Below, one piece after another: positions 36,824 through 45,803 of a stretch of 64,000 bases of DNA (positions are counted from its first letter, which is position 1; each line of letters begins with the position of its first letter). Made by a program: the position numbers and the translations under genes. The notes beneath the pieces are model-generated. The model was not told the origin of the DNA and ran no database searches. It saw only the letters and a list, made by a program, of their open reading frames with translations. This stretch comes from Clostridiales bacterium 1_7_47FAA (GTDB taxonomy: Bacteria; Bacillota; Clostridia; Lachnospirales; Lachnospiraceae): the NCBI GenBank assembly GCA_000155435.1, contig DS990263.1, forward strand, positions 124,001 through 188,000. The letters are read 5' to 3'.

Positions 36824-36869
36824 GACTCAAAAGGAATGCATTTTGCATCTTTCCATTGAGCCTTTTTTT
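36824..36869 (+). terminator. Hairpin with T-run upstream of the catabolic cluster
   Basis: GACTCAA...TTGAGCC arms (CTCAA 36826-36830, TTGAG 36856-36860), with additional GGAA/TTCC and GCA/TGC pairing inside, then seven T to 36869. It insulates the LacI-controlled promoter from upstream transcription. Confidence 0.75.
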
Positions 36870-36914
36870 ATGCTTGAAACACGAAAAAAAATTGGATAAA
36901 ATGACGAAAAATGA

Positions 36915-36943
36915 TTGACGAAACCGATTTCATAAGGTAATAT
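36915..36943 (+). promoter_or_regulatory. Promoter of the catabolic cluster
   Basis: TTGACG (36915-36920), 17-bp spacer, TAATAT (36938-36943). Operator 1 occupies the spacer, so repressor binding would exclude RNA polymerase. Confidence 0.72.
36919..36932. promoter_or_regulatory. LacI-type operator 1
   Basis: CGAAACCGATTTCA matches the LacI-family palindrome NGAAAnCGnTTTCA with a central CG, lying between the -35 and -10 boxes. A LacI-family gene closes the cluster at 51730. Confidence 0.7.
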
Positions 36944-36959
36944 ATATACATACGAATGA

Positions 36960-36973
36960 AGAAAACGGTTTCA
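36960..36973. promoter_or_regulatory. LacI-type operator 2
   Basis: AGAAAACGGTTTCA has the same pattern, centred 41 bp (about four helical turns) from operator 1 and just downstream of the expected transcription start. Same-face spacing suits cooperative binding. Confidence 0.7.
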
Positions 36974-37314
36974 TGGAGGGGGCGGATAGGAAAATTGGGA
37001 GGAAGAACGGCATAGGGAAGGCATATGATAGAAAAACATGCCAAAGAAGAGTATATGATAAAAAACACGTGAAAGAAAATCCTGAAAAAGAAACATAAAC
37101 GCAAAAGAAAGAAGGTGGCAATACACATACATCCCCACGGAGTTCCATTATCCAGGGAATGCAAAAACACTACATATCATATACAATAAGTGACTGCTGA
37201 CTGTATGGATCATACCAATCCCATGGAACGATTTCCACAGGTATGTCTATACCACAATTTATTGGCTGACGGATTCCAATAATCTGACGCCTATGATTAC
37301 GGAGAGGGTTTTAT

Positions 37315-39342
37315 ATGAGATTTGAGGCTTTAGGCCGGCCAGGGAAAATCGGTGTTCTGGATATTAAAAACAGAATCGTCCTTCCGGCATTGAATAACAA
37401 TTATACATACAATGCATTTATGACAGCAGAATCCGTTGATTTTTATGTATCAAAGGCACGGGGGGGAGCGGGGGTGATTATCATTGAAGCTACATCGGTG
37501 GATTACCCCCGCAGCAGATCCGTTCTGAATCCAGCCATTGATGATGAAAAATACATTCCGGGCTTCAGGCGGATTGCAGAGGGTTGCCATGAGTACGGGG
37601 CCAAGGTCCTGGTGCAGTTAAGTCATGTGGGGAGGCAGAGCAGAAAAAGCACTACAGGCATGGATCCGGTGGCGCCTTCCCCCATTGCCAGTAAGTCGCC
37701 TCTTTATCCAGATACGCCCAAGGTTCTGGAGATAGAGGATATCAAAGAAATTGTGGACATGTTTGCAAAGGGAGCATGCATTGCAAAGAAGGCAGGAATT
37801 GACGGCGCGGAAATCATTATGGGCCACGGATACTTGGCAAACAATTTTCTAACTCCTGTATCCAACCAGAGAACGGATGAGTACGGCGGTCTGAAGGGCG
37901 GAATTAAGTTCTGTTGTGAGATTGTCCGGGCAGTGAAGGAATCCTGCGGCCATGACTTTGCGGTAGTCTGCCGGATTAATGGGGACGATTATGTGAAGGA
38001 GGGCGGAAACAGTATCGTGGAGGCCCAGCTTTTAGCTCAGGAGCTGGAGCGGGCCGGAGCTGATGGACTGAATATATCGGCGGGCATGAGGGATTCGGAG
38101 TTGAGTTTTAACGACCATTGTTCGGGACAGCCAAGGGGCGCGTGGATTCATCTCTCTGAACGGATTAAGCGGGTGGTGAATATTCCGGTAATCGCAGTGA
38201 AGCGCTTCAGCCCTGAACTTGCGGAGGAGACCATTGCAAAGGGACAGGCGGATTTTATTGCTTTTGGAAAACAGCTTATCTGTGATCCTGATTTTGCGGG
38301 CAAGGTACTGGAGGGCCGCCTAGAGGATATTATCCCCTGTACATCCTGCTGCCAGGGCTGCTATGATGAACTGTGGATGAAGAAGCCCATCACCTGCATG
38401 GTGAATCCCAAGGTAGGAAAAAAGGTGGACTACCTGGTAGAGAGAGCGCAGAGGCAGGGAGATAAGAGAATCCTGGTGATAGGAGGAGGACCTTCCGGCT
38501 GTGAGGCAGCCCTGGAGCTGGCAAGAATGGGGCATAAGGTTACGCTGGTTGAGAAAGAGAAGGTCCTTGGAGGCAATTACTATTATTGTAAATATACCAG
38601 AGCCAAGGCAGAGTTTGAGGACGTATTCCGTTACTTTATGACCGCTCTCAGAAAGGCGGGGGCAGAGGTGAGGATAGAGACCCTGTTCAGTCCTGGACTT
38701 CTTGAAGAGTTGAAGCCCCAGGTGGTCATTGATGCCACGGGCGCGGATTTTAAACTGCCAGATATAAAAGGCGCGGACCTTCCTCTGGTCGTGAATCCGA
38801 TGGAGGCATTGGACGGTTCCAGAGAGCTTGGGCAGTATGTGGTAGTGGTGGCCTGCGGATACGGATGCCCGTGGACCTGCCGCAAGGTGTCACATGAGAT
38901 TCCAGGAGATGTGGTAAATATGAAAACCAGCGAGAGCCACGCCTGTTCAGCAGGCCACGCGGCAGCGGATGTGGCAGAGGAACTGGCGGCCAGAGGCAGG
39001 AAGGTTTGTATCCTAACTGCCAGGGATGCATTCGTGCCGGGTATGGGATTTACAAACAGGGGAAATATGCTGAAACGTTTCTTCCAGAAAAATGTAACCA
39101 TCTCGACAGGTATAAAGGTGAAAGAAATCATGCCTGAGGGGCTTGTATGCGAAAAGGAGGGCATGGAGTTTAAGGTATGTGCCGACAATGTAGTGCTGAG
39201 CCTTGGGATGGAAAGCCGGAACTTTGTAGAGGAGCAGCTTAAGGGGTATGACTGTGAATTCTACCGCGTAGGGGACTGCGGCCGTATTGGCAATGCCATG
39301 ATGGCCTTTGGCGGCGCCTATGACCTGGCAGAAAGGATATAG
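37315..39342 (+). CDS. FadH/Old-Yellow-Enzyme type FMN-FeS-FAD oxidoreductase
   Basis: A 675-aa enoate reductase-like enzyme of the 2,4-dienoyl-CoA reductase family. The N-terminal FMN TIM barrel (QLSHVGRQ, GHGYLANNFLTPVSNQRTDEYGG, ADFIAFGKQLICDPDFAGK) is followed by a 4Fe-4S motif with Cys342, 345, 349 and 361, the same spacing as E. coli FadH. The C-terminal part has a FAD/NAD(P) Rossmann fold (VIGGGPSGCEAALELARMGHKVTLVEK). It reduces activated C=C bonds with NAD(P)H. First gene of the LacI-linked cluster; its substrate there is unknown. The same fold is used for aromatic, steroid and enoate substrates, so assignment rests on context. Confidence 0.9.
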   Translation: MRFEALGRPGKIGVLDIKNRIVLPALNNNYTYNAFMTAESVDFYVSKARGGAGVIIIEATSVDYPRSRSVLNPAIDDEKYIPGFRRIAEGCHEYGAKVLVQLSHVGRQSRKSTTGMDPVAPSPIASKSPLYPDTPKVLEIEDIKEIVDMFAKGACIAKKAGIDGAEIIMGHGYLANNFLTPVSNQRTDEYGGLKGGIKFCCEIVRAVKESCGHDFAVVCRINGDDYVKEGGNSIVEAQLLAQELERAGADGLNISAGMRDSELSFNDHCSGQPRGAWIHLSERIKRVVNIPVIAVKRFSPELAEETIAKGQADFIAFGKQLICDPDFAGKVLEGRLEDIIPCTSCCQGCYDELWMKKPITCMVNPKVGKKVDYLVERAQRQGDKRILVIGGGPSGCEAALELARMGHKVTLVEKEKVLGGNYYYCKYTRAKAEFEDVFRYFMTALRKAGAEVRIETLFSPGLLEELKPQVVIDATGADFKLPDIKGADLPLVVNPMEALDGSRELGQYVVVVACGYGCPWTCRKVSHEIPGDVVNMKTSESHACSAGHAAADVAEELAARGRKVCILTARDAFVPGMGFTNRGNMLKRFFQKNVTISTGIKVKEIMPEGLVCEKEGMEFKVCADNVVLSLGMESRNFVEEQLKGYDCEFYRVGDCGRIGNAMMAFGGAYDLAERI

Positions 39343-39357
39343 TTGGGAGGAATTGAA

Positions 39358-40380
39358 ATGGAGATGTTTCGTGAGGGAATAATAAGTGAACCCGGTAAGG
39401 TTGTCCTGCGCCAGAGGGAAAAGAGAAGGCCGGGAGCCAGGGAAGCGCTGATTCGCATTAAGTCTTCGGCTGTCTGCGGAAGCGATATGCACATTTTTTC
39501 CGGCAGGCATCCTTATGTATCCCTTCCCACTACCGTAGGCCATGAGGTGGCAGGTATCGTGGAGGAGACAGGCAGCGAAGTGACCGCGGTGAAGGTGGGG
39601 GACAGGGTATGTGTGGAGCCTCTGATTACCTGCGGAACCTGTTATTACTGCCGGAGAGGGAGGTATGACTACTGTGAGAACCTGAAACTGAAATACCGCA
39701 CAGGAAACAGCGGATATGCCGACTACTACTATGCGGAGGAACAGTGGATCCACCGTCTTCCGGATGAGATGTCCTTTGACGAAGGGGCGCTGATGGAACC
39801 CTTTGCCTGTACGGTCCATGCAGCTATGAAGGCGAAAATCCATCTCTGTGATTCCGTATGCGTTATGGGGGACGGGCCCATTGGCCTTATGCTGGCTCAG
39901 CTTTCACTGGCCTGCGGCGCTACCCATGTCTATGTCATGGGTCTTCAGGAGGATAACTTAACGCTTGCAAAAACCTTTGGCTGTATTCCTTTAGTCAGTG
40001 GATCTGAGGGCATAGAGGAGATTATGAGAAGGACAGAGGGCAGAGGAGTGGACGTGGCATTTGAGGCCGTGGGCATTCCGGCCACCTTTAACCAGACCAT
40101 GGCTGTCACAAAAAGAGGGGGAAGAGCCATTATATTCGGTATCTTTGAGGATGAGTTTAAGACAAAGGCCCTGGTGGATGCTATGGTGAGGGAGATTGAG
40201 GTGGTGGGAACTTCCAGCTATTGCTGGGATTTTCAGCGGGGAATTGATCTGGTTTCAGCAGGAAAGGTGGATTTAAAGTCGCTCATTACTCATCGTTTTC
40301 CTCTGGCGGAGGTACAGAAGGCTATGGATTTAAAGAAAGGAGCAGGCAGGCAGCCCCTTAAGATTATATTGGAACCGTGA
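39358..40380 (+). CDS. Zinc-dependent alcohol/polyol dehydrogenase (MDR family)
   Basis: A 340-aa medium-chain dehydrogenase resembling sorbitol, L-idonate and threonine dehydrogenases. Catalytic zinc ligands are Cys40 (VCGSD) and the GHE pair (TVGHEVAG); the structural zinc set is CGTCYYCRRGRYDYC; the NAD fold reads GDGPIGLMLAQL. GGGAGG is 7 bases from ATG 39358, which is preferred over the upstream in-frame ATG at 39343. It probably oxidises a secondary alcohol of the imported substrate; pairing with the next SDR recalls the IdnD/IdnO pair (inference). Confidence 0.9.
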   Translation: MEMFREGIISEPGKVVLRQREKRRPGAREALIRIKSSAVCGSDMHIFSGRHPYVSLPTTVGHEVAGIVEETGSEVTAVKVGDRVCVEPLITCGTCYYCRRGRYDYCENLKLKYRTGNSGYADYYYAEEQWIHRLPDEMSFDEGALMEPFACTVHAAMKAKIHLCDSVCVMGDGPIGLMLAQLSLACGATHVYVMGLQEDNLTLAKTFGCIPLVSGSEGIEEIMRRTEGRGVDVAFEAVGIPATFNQTMAVTKRGGRAIIFGIFEDEFKTKALVDAMVREIEVVGTSSYCWDFQRGIDLVSAGKVDLKSLITHRFPLAEVQKAMDLKKGAGRQPLKIILEP

Positions 40381-40395
40381 CAGGGAGGTAGGAAA

Positions 40396-41163
40396 GTGAA
40401 AAAGACAGCAATTATAACAGGCGGCAGCAGGGGGATAGGATTTGGGATTGCCAAACAATTGGTGGAGGACGGATATACGGCGGCTATTCTGGACAAGAAT
40501 GAGCTGAAGGATTACCATGAGAATTTTAATCAATTGACAGCAATAAACCCGGACTGTATGTATTATCAGGGAAGTATTACAGACAAGCAGGAGCGGGAAG
40601 AATTTGTCTCCCGCGTAGTTGAGCGCTACGGCAGGATTGATGTTCTGGTAAACAATGCAGGGGTAGCTCCAAAGGTGAGGATGGATATCCTTGAGATGAC
40701 GGAGGAAAGCTTCGATTATGTGGTGGGGACCAATCTCCGGGGAACCATGTTCATGACCCAGCTGGTAGCCCGTCAGATGATACAGCAGCCCTGGGAGGGG
40801 GAAAAACGGGGAACCATCATCAACATCGGTTCTGCCTCTACCACCGTATCCTCCACCAACCGGGGTGAGTACTGTATGTCCAAAGCAGGTGTTTTTATGC
40901 TGACAACCCTTTTTGCCGACCGTCTGGCAGAGGAAGGGATTTTGGTTCATGAGGTACGTCCGGGCGTCATCGACACAGATATGACCAAGGTGGTTCACGA
41001 GAAATACTCTAGGATGATAGAAGAAGGCCTGTTCCCTATAAAGCGCTGGGGATATCCGGAGGACATAGGAAATGTGGTAAGCCTTATGTGCAGTGACCGC
41101 TTTGTCTATACAACCGGCAACTATGTTGATGTGGATGGGGGATTTCATATCAGAAAAATGTAA
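40396..41163 (+). CDS. SDR-family short-chain dehydrogenase/reductase
   Basis: A 255-aa classical SDR. The cofactor motif is TGGSRGIG, NNAG is intact (VLVNNAGVAP), and the Ser-Tyr-Lys site is IGSAS plus EYCMSK (Tyr, Lys). The end VDVDGGFHI is typical of sugar/ketoacyl reductases such as gluconate 5-dehydrogenase. A GTG start at 40396 is used, with GGGAGG upstream. It follows the zinc dehydrogenase by 15 bases. Confidence 0.9.
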   Translation: MKKTAIITGGSRGIGFGIAKQLVEDGYTAAILDKNELKDYHENFNQLTAINPDCMYYQGSITDKQEREEFVSRVVERYGRIDVLVNNAGVAPKVRMDILEMTEESFDYVVGTNLRGTMFMTQLVARQMIQQPWEGEKRGTIINIGSASTTVSSTNRGEYCMSKAGVFMLTTLFADRLAEEGILVHEVRPGVIDTDMTKVVHEKYSRMIEEGLFPIKRWGYPEDIGNVVSLMCSDRFVYTTGNYVDVDGGFHIRKM

Positions 41164-41195
41164 AGTACAAATAAGATGATAAAAGGAGAAGGTAT

Positions 41196-42209
41196 ATGAA
41201 AAAACTAATTACTATTTTACTGGCCGGAATGATGACCTTATCACTTGCTGCCTGCGGGGGAACAGGAGCTGGGAAACCGGCGGATACACAGCCGGGCGGA
41301 ACAACAGAAGCAAAAGAGACTGCTGCGGCAGGTTCGGGAAAGGCTCAGTTTTATTCCTTTGGAGCCGGCGGCTCCGGCGGTACCTGGTATACCATGGTTG
41401 GAGGCATTATTTCTCTATTTAACGATAATATCCCCAATTCCAGCTTTTCTGTGTCTGCTACCGGAGGCTCCGGCGAGAATGCGACACGGCTGTACAGCGG
41501 AGACGATGATTTCGGCATGGTGTATGACACCCATATTTACCAGGCGTATAGCGGAACAGGAGATTTTGAGGGGAAACAGAATGATAATCTTCAGGTCCTT
41601 TGCCAAATCTATGACAGCTGCCATTATTTTGTAGTAAGGGCAGACTCCGGTATTGAGACGTTAAGCGACCTGGAGGGCAAAAAGATAGCATACGGCGCAG
41701 CCGGCTCCATGACAAATGCAAATTCCAGGATGGTATTTGACACTCTGGGAATTAATGTAAGCGGTCAGGATATGTCTTACTCTGATGCAGCCTCTGCTTT
41801 GAAGGATGGAACCATTGATTGTCTGGGACAGGGCGGCGCTCCGGCTTCGGGAATTGTGGAGTTGGCTGCAACCATACCCATTAAGATCATTCCTATCAGC
41901 GATGATGAAATCGCAAAACTCCAGGCAGTTTCACCTTTCTGTGTGTCAGGGGTTCTTCCGGCTAATACCTATGAAGGGCAGACGGAGGATGTGCCCTCAT
42001 TCTATAATACGGTATTCTGGTGCGCTAATAAGAACGTGGATCCGGATGTTGTTTACAACGCGTTGGATATCGCCTTTCAGAATGTAGAGTATCTGGGAAC
42101 CGTACATGTTCAGTGGAGTACCCTGTGCAATATGCCGGAGACGGTGGAGTCCCTTGGGGCTGTGTACCATCCAGGCGCCGAAAAATATTGGAGTGAGCAT
42201 TCCAAATAG
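41196..42209 (+). CDS. TAXI-family TRAP transporter binding lipoprotein 1
   Basis: A 337-aa extracytoplasmic binding protein. The signal peptide ends in a lipobox (SLAACGG, Cys20), followed by a Gly/Thr linker and the TAXI domain (FYSFGAGGSGGTWYTMVGGIISLFND ... SATGGSGENATRLYSGDDDFGMVYD). It delivers substrate to the TRAP permease encoded next. AAAAGGAGAAGG precedes the ATG. TAXI substrates are mostly unknown; glutamate and related acids are reported for few members. Confidence 0.93.
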   Translation: MKKLITILLAGMMTLSLAACGGTGAGKPADTQPGGTTEAKETAAAGSGKAQFYSFGAGGSGGTWYTMVGGIISLFNDNIPNSSFSVSATGGSGENATRLYSGDDDFGMVYDTHIYQAYSGTGDFEGKQNDNLQVLCQIYDSCHYFVVRADSGIETLSDLEGKKIAYGAAGSMTNANSRMVFDTLGINVSGQDMSYSDAASALKDGTIDCLGQGGAPASGIVELAATIPIKIIPISDDEIAKLQAVSPFCVSGVLPANTYEGQTEDVPSFYNTVFWCANKNVDPDVVYNALDIAFQNVEYLGTVHVQWSTLCNMPETVESLGAVYHPGAEKYWSEHSK

Positions 42210-42264
42210 CGCGGAGCGTATTACCTGCTAAATTCATCAACTACAGAGAAAGTGGAGGATTGCT

Positions 42265-44148
42265 TTGAAACGTGAACTGTCCGGCGGTTTGGCATTGGCC
42301 GTCCGTATTATAGCAAGTGTGTTTGCTCTGATTTATCTCTATGCATCGGGATTTGGAATCCCGGTAAAGACAACAGAGCTTACCAGAGGATTATTCATAC
42401 TGTTTGTGTATGTACTGGGTTTTTTGATTTATGCACCGGGGAAGAAACTCAGCAGGAGTAAAAAGGCATTGGCAGTAGACACATGCCTGGCCGCGCTCAG
42501 TTCCGCCTGCGTGCTCTACTGGATTTTCCAGTATGCAGAGTATTGCCGGAGCAGAGTCAGCAATCCAAATACCTTAGATATCGTGTTTGGCGCAGCCTTT
42601 CTTCTGCTGTCATTGGAAATCGTGCGCAGGGCCATGGGCAAGACGCTGCCCATTCTCGGAATTGTTTTTGTGCTGCTCTGCTATCTTGGACCATACCTGC
42701 CCAGCATATTGACACATAAGGGATTTAAAATCAGCAGGATCATTGAGTTTTGTTTTATGACCACAGAGGGGATTATGGGAAGCGTTACCAGCACATTTGC
42801 CACCTATGTGATGCCTTTTCTGATATTTGGGGTATTTCTTCAGATGTCGGGCGGAGGTGATTTCTTTGTGGATTTATCCAAAGCCATCTGTGGAAAATTT
42901 CCCGGAGGCGCCGCTTTGATGGCAATCTGGTGCTGCTGCCTGTTTGGAATGATTTCGGGAAGCCCGATTGCCTGCGCCATGACGGTGGGAGCTTTTGTTA
43001 TTCCCATGATGACGAAGGCTGGCTACACAAAGGAGATGGCCGGTGCGATTACCGCGTCGGCATCTACAGGAGGGCAGTTTATGCCTCCTGTTATGGGGGC
43101 AGGAGCCTTTCTTCTGGCAACTCTGACGGAGACTCCATATTCGCAGATTATTGTGATGGCTACTGTTCCGGCTCTTTTATATTATCTTTCTCTGACCACT
43201 CAGGTTTATTTCAGCGCACGCAGGGATAACCTGTCAGGGGTGCCAAAGGAGGATCAGCTTCCCTTGAGCAAGGTAATGAAAGAGGGATGGTATTACCTGC
43301 TGGTTCTGGTGGCCTGTACTTACTTTATAGTGAAAGGTTACTCCATTCCTAAAATGGCATTTTGGTCTACGGTATTTTTATTCATATGCAGTATGTTCAG
43401 GAAGGAGACGCGGTTTACTCCTAAAACTTTTATTGATACCCTGGAGGAGGGCGGAAAAAGTGCGCTGGTGGTGGGGACCACGGCAGGCGTACTGGGCATC
43501 ATTATGGGGTGTATCACCTTATCAGGCATGGGCGTTATCTTCTCGTCACTTATTTTGAAAATCGGAGGAGGCTACTTGTTCCTGACCATTGTACTGATTG
43601 CAGTACTGGCTATGATAGTGGGAATGGGACTGCCCACAACAGCCAGTTATATTGTTTTATCTATACTGGCCGCGCCTACACTGATAACTCTGGGAATGGA
43701 TAAAGTTTATGCACATATGCTCTGTTTCTGGCTTTGCATGAGTTCCAATATTACTCCGCCTGTGTGTGTGGCAGCTTTTGCGGCCGCCAGCGTGGCAAAG
43801 GCAGAGCCTATGAAAACTGGATGGAAAGCCTGCGCTCTGGCATTGTATCTCTATCTTATGCCCTTTGCGTTCGCATATTCTCCGCAGATAACACTGCTGG
43901 GATTTCCGATAACAGTAATACTGGAAATTATATTCAGCTGGAGTATTGCAACGGTTGCGCTGGCTGCGGTTATTCAGGGATGGTACATCCGTGACCTTAA
44001 GGCATGGGAACGACTTGTCATGCTCCTGGTGATGATTACTATGGTATTCCCGCTTATATGGATTGATTTAATCGGAATTGCCGTTTTGGCTGTAATGACA
44101 TTATTCCTCCACAGAAACCGGAAGAGATGTGCGGAGCAGGCGGCTTAA
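42265..44148 (+). CDS. TRAP transporter permease 1, fused 4TM-12TM (DctQM type)
   Basis: A 627-aa membrane protein combining small (DctQ-like) and large (DctM-like) TRAP subunits, the form that partners with TAXI binding proteins. Around 16 helices; conserved segments are GSVTSTFATYVMPFLIFGVFLQMSGGGDFF, TASASTGGQFMPPVMGAGAFLLA and MCSSNITPPVCVAAFAAASVAKAEPMKTG-like MSSNITPPVCVAAF. Uptake is driven by a cation gradient. The start is TTG 42265, 6 bases from GGAGG. Confidence 0.93.
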   Translation: MKRELSGGLALAVRIIASVFALIYLYASGFGIPVKTTELTRGLFILFVYVLGFLIYAPGKKLSRSKKALAVDTCLAALSSACVLYWIFQYAEYCRSRVSNPNTLDIVFGAAFLLLSLEIVRRAMGKTLPILGIVFVLLCYLGPYLPSILTHKGFKISRIIEFCFMTTEGIMGSVTSTFATYVMPFLIFGVFLQMSGGGDFFVDLSKAICGKFPGGAALMAIWCCCLFGMISGSPIACAMTVGAFVIPMMTKAGYTKEMAGAITASASTGGQFMPPVMGAGAFLLATLTETPYSQIIVMATVPALLYYLSLTTQVYFSARRDNLSGVPKEDQLPLSKVMKEGWYYLLVLVACTYFIVKGYSIPKMAFWSTVFLFICSMFRKETRFTPKTFIDTLEEGGKSALVVGTTAGVLGIIMGCITLSGMGVIFSSLILKIGGGYLFLTIVLIAVLAMIVGMGLPTTASYIVLSILAAPTLITLGMDKVYAHMLCFWLCMSSNITPPVCVAAFAAASVAKAEPMKTGWKACALALYLYLMPFAFAYSPQITLLGFPITVILEIIFSWSIATVALAAVIQGWYIRDLKAWERLVMLLVMITMVFPLIWIDLIGIAVLAVMTLFLHRNRKRCAEQAA

Positions 44149-44167
44149 AGAAAGGAAACGTATTATT

Positions 44168-44533
44168 ATGGAAAGAAAACGTATTGTAGTGAAAGCAGAG
44201 GAACTTCCCTTTACAAAAGTAGAGTGGGGACAGACAAAGGAGCTTGTAGGCAGATTTTGTGAAGCGCAGTCGGACAATGTGCTGTTTAAGATAACGGAAT
44301 ATCTGCCTCATTTTCAACATTCAACCCATGTCCATCCGGAGCAGGAAGAGATTATCTATGTGCTTTCCGGTAAAGCAGTTACAGAATCAGGGGACGAAAG
44401 GCTGGATCTGTATCCGGGCATGCTGTGCCATGTGCCGGCCGGTGTAGTACATGCCACATATAATCCTTATGATGAGCCCTGCCGCTGTGTGATTGTAAAA
44501 TGCCCGCCGGATAAAGACAGATTCAAGAGCTAA
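44168..44533 (+). CDS. Cupin-domain protein 1
   Basis: A 121-aa single-domain cupin with motif 1 HSTHVHPEQEEIIYVLSG (metal ligands His, His, Glu) and motif 2 LYPGMLCHVPAGVVHATYN (His). ATG 44168, with AAAGGA upstream, is chosen over a longer Arg-rich form. Small cupins of this kind often isomerise sugars or dicarbonyl compounds or sense ligand. A second cupin closes the cluster, but the two are not close copies. Confidence 0.85.
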   Translation: MERKRIVVKAEELPFTKVEWGQTKELVGRFCEAQSDNVLFKITEYLPHFQHSTHVHPEQEEIIYVLSGKAVTESGDERLDLYPGMLCHVPAGVVHATYNPYDEPCRCVIVKCPPDKDRFKS

Positions 44534-44596
44534 GTACAGGCAGAGGGTGATATATAAAGAGAAACATATAAATAGATTCAATTAAAAGGAGTTACT

Positions 44597-45694
44597 ATGA
44601 AAAAAATTATGGCAGTTCTTTTAGCATCAGCATTAACCGTATCATTGACCGCATGCGGCTCAGGCAGTTCCTCGGCGCCCGCAGAAACCACCACCACCGC
44701 AGCAGCAGAAACGAAAGCAGCCGATACAAGTGCAGCTTCCGGGACAGCGGATTCAACAGAAACCGGAGGGGCTCAGGAGAGTGCCCAGGGGCTTGTTCCC
44801 GAATACCTGGAGTTTTTCAGTGGTTCCCAGGGAGGAAGCTGGTATCAGGTAGGCGCTCAGCTGGCGGCCATTGCCCAGGAGGCTACAGGCGTTACTTCCA
44901 AGGTAGCGGCAGGGGGCGGCTCAGCCAATCCTGATACCCTTCAGAACGGTGAGGGGTATTTCGGCCTGGTTTACAGTGGAGTTGGCTATCAGGCATATAA
45001 GGGAGAGGGTGAATACACAGAGCCTCACGACAGCCTTAGGGCGGTTATCTCCATGTATTCCATGCCCTTCCTGATTGTGGCCCTTCAGAATGATGATGCT
45101 GTTAACAGCGTTTATGATCTGGCCGACAAGGATCTGTCTCTTGGAAAGGCAGGGCAGACAGGCTACACCATTGCCCAGGAGGTGCTGAAGGCCCACGGAA
45201 TCGACATCGAAGGGGATACATTTACGGGGATTAACAGTCTTTTGGGAGATTCAGAGCGCATGGATATGCTGAGAGACCGTCAGCTGGACGCCATCACTGG
45301 ACTTCTTCCTCTGGACAACTCCACTCTTCAGAGTATGAGCATGACCCCTGGAATCAAGCTGATCAGTATGGATGAGAATGTCATTGGGGAGATTCAGAAA
45401 AATGTTCCCGGCCTGGAGAAGATTACCATTGCACCTAAATCCTTTGACGAAAGCCAGGAGGAGGAGATTGTCACTGTTGCAGCTATCACCTCCCTGTACT
45501 GCCGTGAAGATTTGGACGAGGAGCTGGTTTACAAAATCACCAAGTCCATCTATGAAAATGCACAGTCCATGTATCAGTTCTTCGGAGAGGAGAACAGCGT
45601 GATTCTGGACAACCCTATGGCCGGTATTGATGAGGGCATGCCCCTTCATCCGGGTGCAGAGAGATTCTACCGGGAGATTGGCGTTATCAAATAA
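44597..45694 (+). CDS. TAXI-family TRAP transporter binding lipoprotein 2
   Basis: A 365-aa second TAXI binding protein, clearly diverged from the first. Signal peptide with lipobox SLTACGS (Cys20), Thr/Ala-rich linker, then EFFSGSQGGSWYQVGAQLAAIAQEATGVTSKVAAGGGSANPDTLQNGEGYFGLVYSG. AAAAGGAGTT precedes the ATG. It pairs with the second permease. Confidence 0.93.
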   Translation: MKKIMAVLLASALTVSLTACGSGSSSAPAETTTTAAAETKAADTSAASGTADSTETGGAQESAQGLVPEYLEFFSGSQGGSWYQVGAQLAAIAQEATGVTSKVAAGGGSANPDTLQNGEGYFGLVYSGVGYQAYKGEGEYTEPHDSLRAVISMYSMPFLIVALQNDDAVNSVYDLADKDLSLGKAGQTGYTIAQEVLKAHGIDIEGDTFTGINSLLGDSERMDMLRDRQLDAITGLLPLDNSTLQSMSMTPGIKLISMDENVIGEIQKNVPGLEKITIAPKSFDESQEEEIVTVAAITSLYCREDLDEELVYKITKSIYENAQSMYQFFGEENSVILDNPMAGIDEGMPLHPGAERFYREIGVIK

Positions 45695-45731
45695 ATATGA
45701 GCTTTTCATCAGCTTACCGGAGAACCATAAC

Positions 45732-45776
45732 GGGAACAGCTTGATTTTTCGTAACTGTTCAGTATCCCCCAGTTAC
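45732..45776 (+). promoter_or_regulatory. Two mutually exclusive hairpins between TAXI-2 and its permease
   Basis: GAACAG (45734-45739) can pair with CTGTTC (45755-45760), while GTAACTG (45751-45757) can pair with CAGTTAC (45770-45776). Both use bases 45755-45757, so only one can form. They end 28 bp before the permease start and may set relative expression or mRNA processing. Confidence 0.45.
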
Positions 45777-45803
45777 AATCTTTCTACGAAATGAGGTCAA
45801 GAC

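Larger units (their letters stand above)
36870..37314. other. Leader/promoter region of the TAXI-TRAP cluster
   Basis: Contains the promoter and two LacI-type operators (36915-36973), then about 340 nt of A-rich leader. A 41-codon frame from 36973 lacks a ribosome site and is not called as a gene. No known riboswitch is recognised. Confidence 0.55.

Noticed and set aside
36973-37098. 41-codon frame in the leader of the TAXI-TRAP cluster
   Set aside because: No ribosome site, starts inside operator 2, Lys/Arg-rich from A-rich DNA; more likely untranslated leader.
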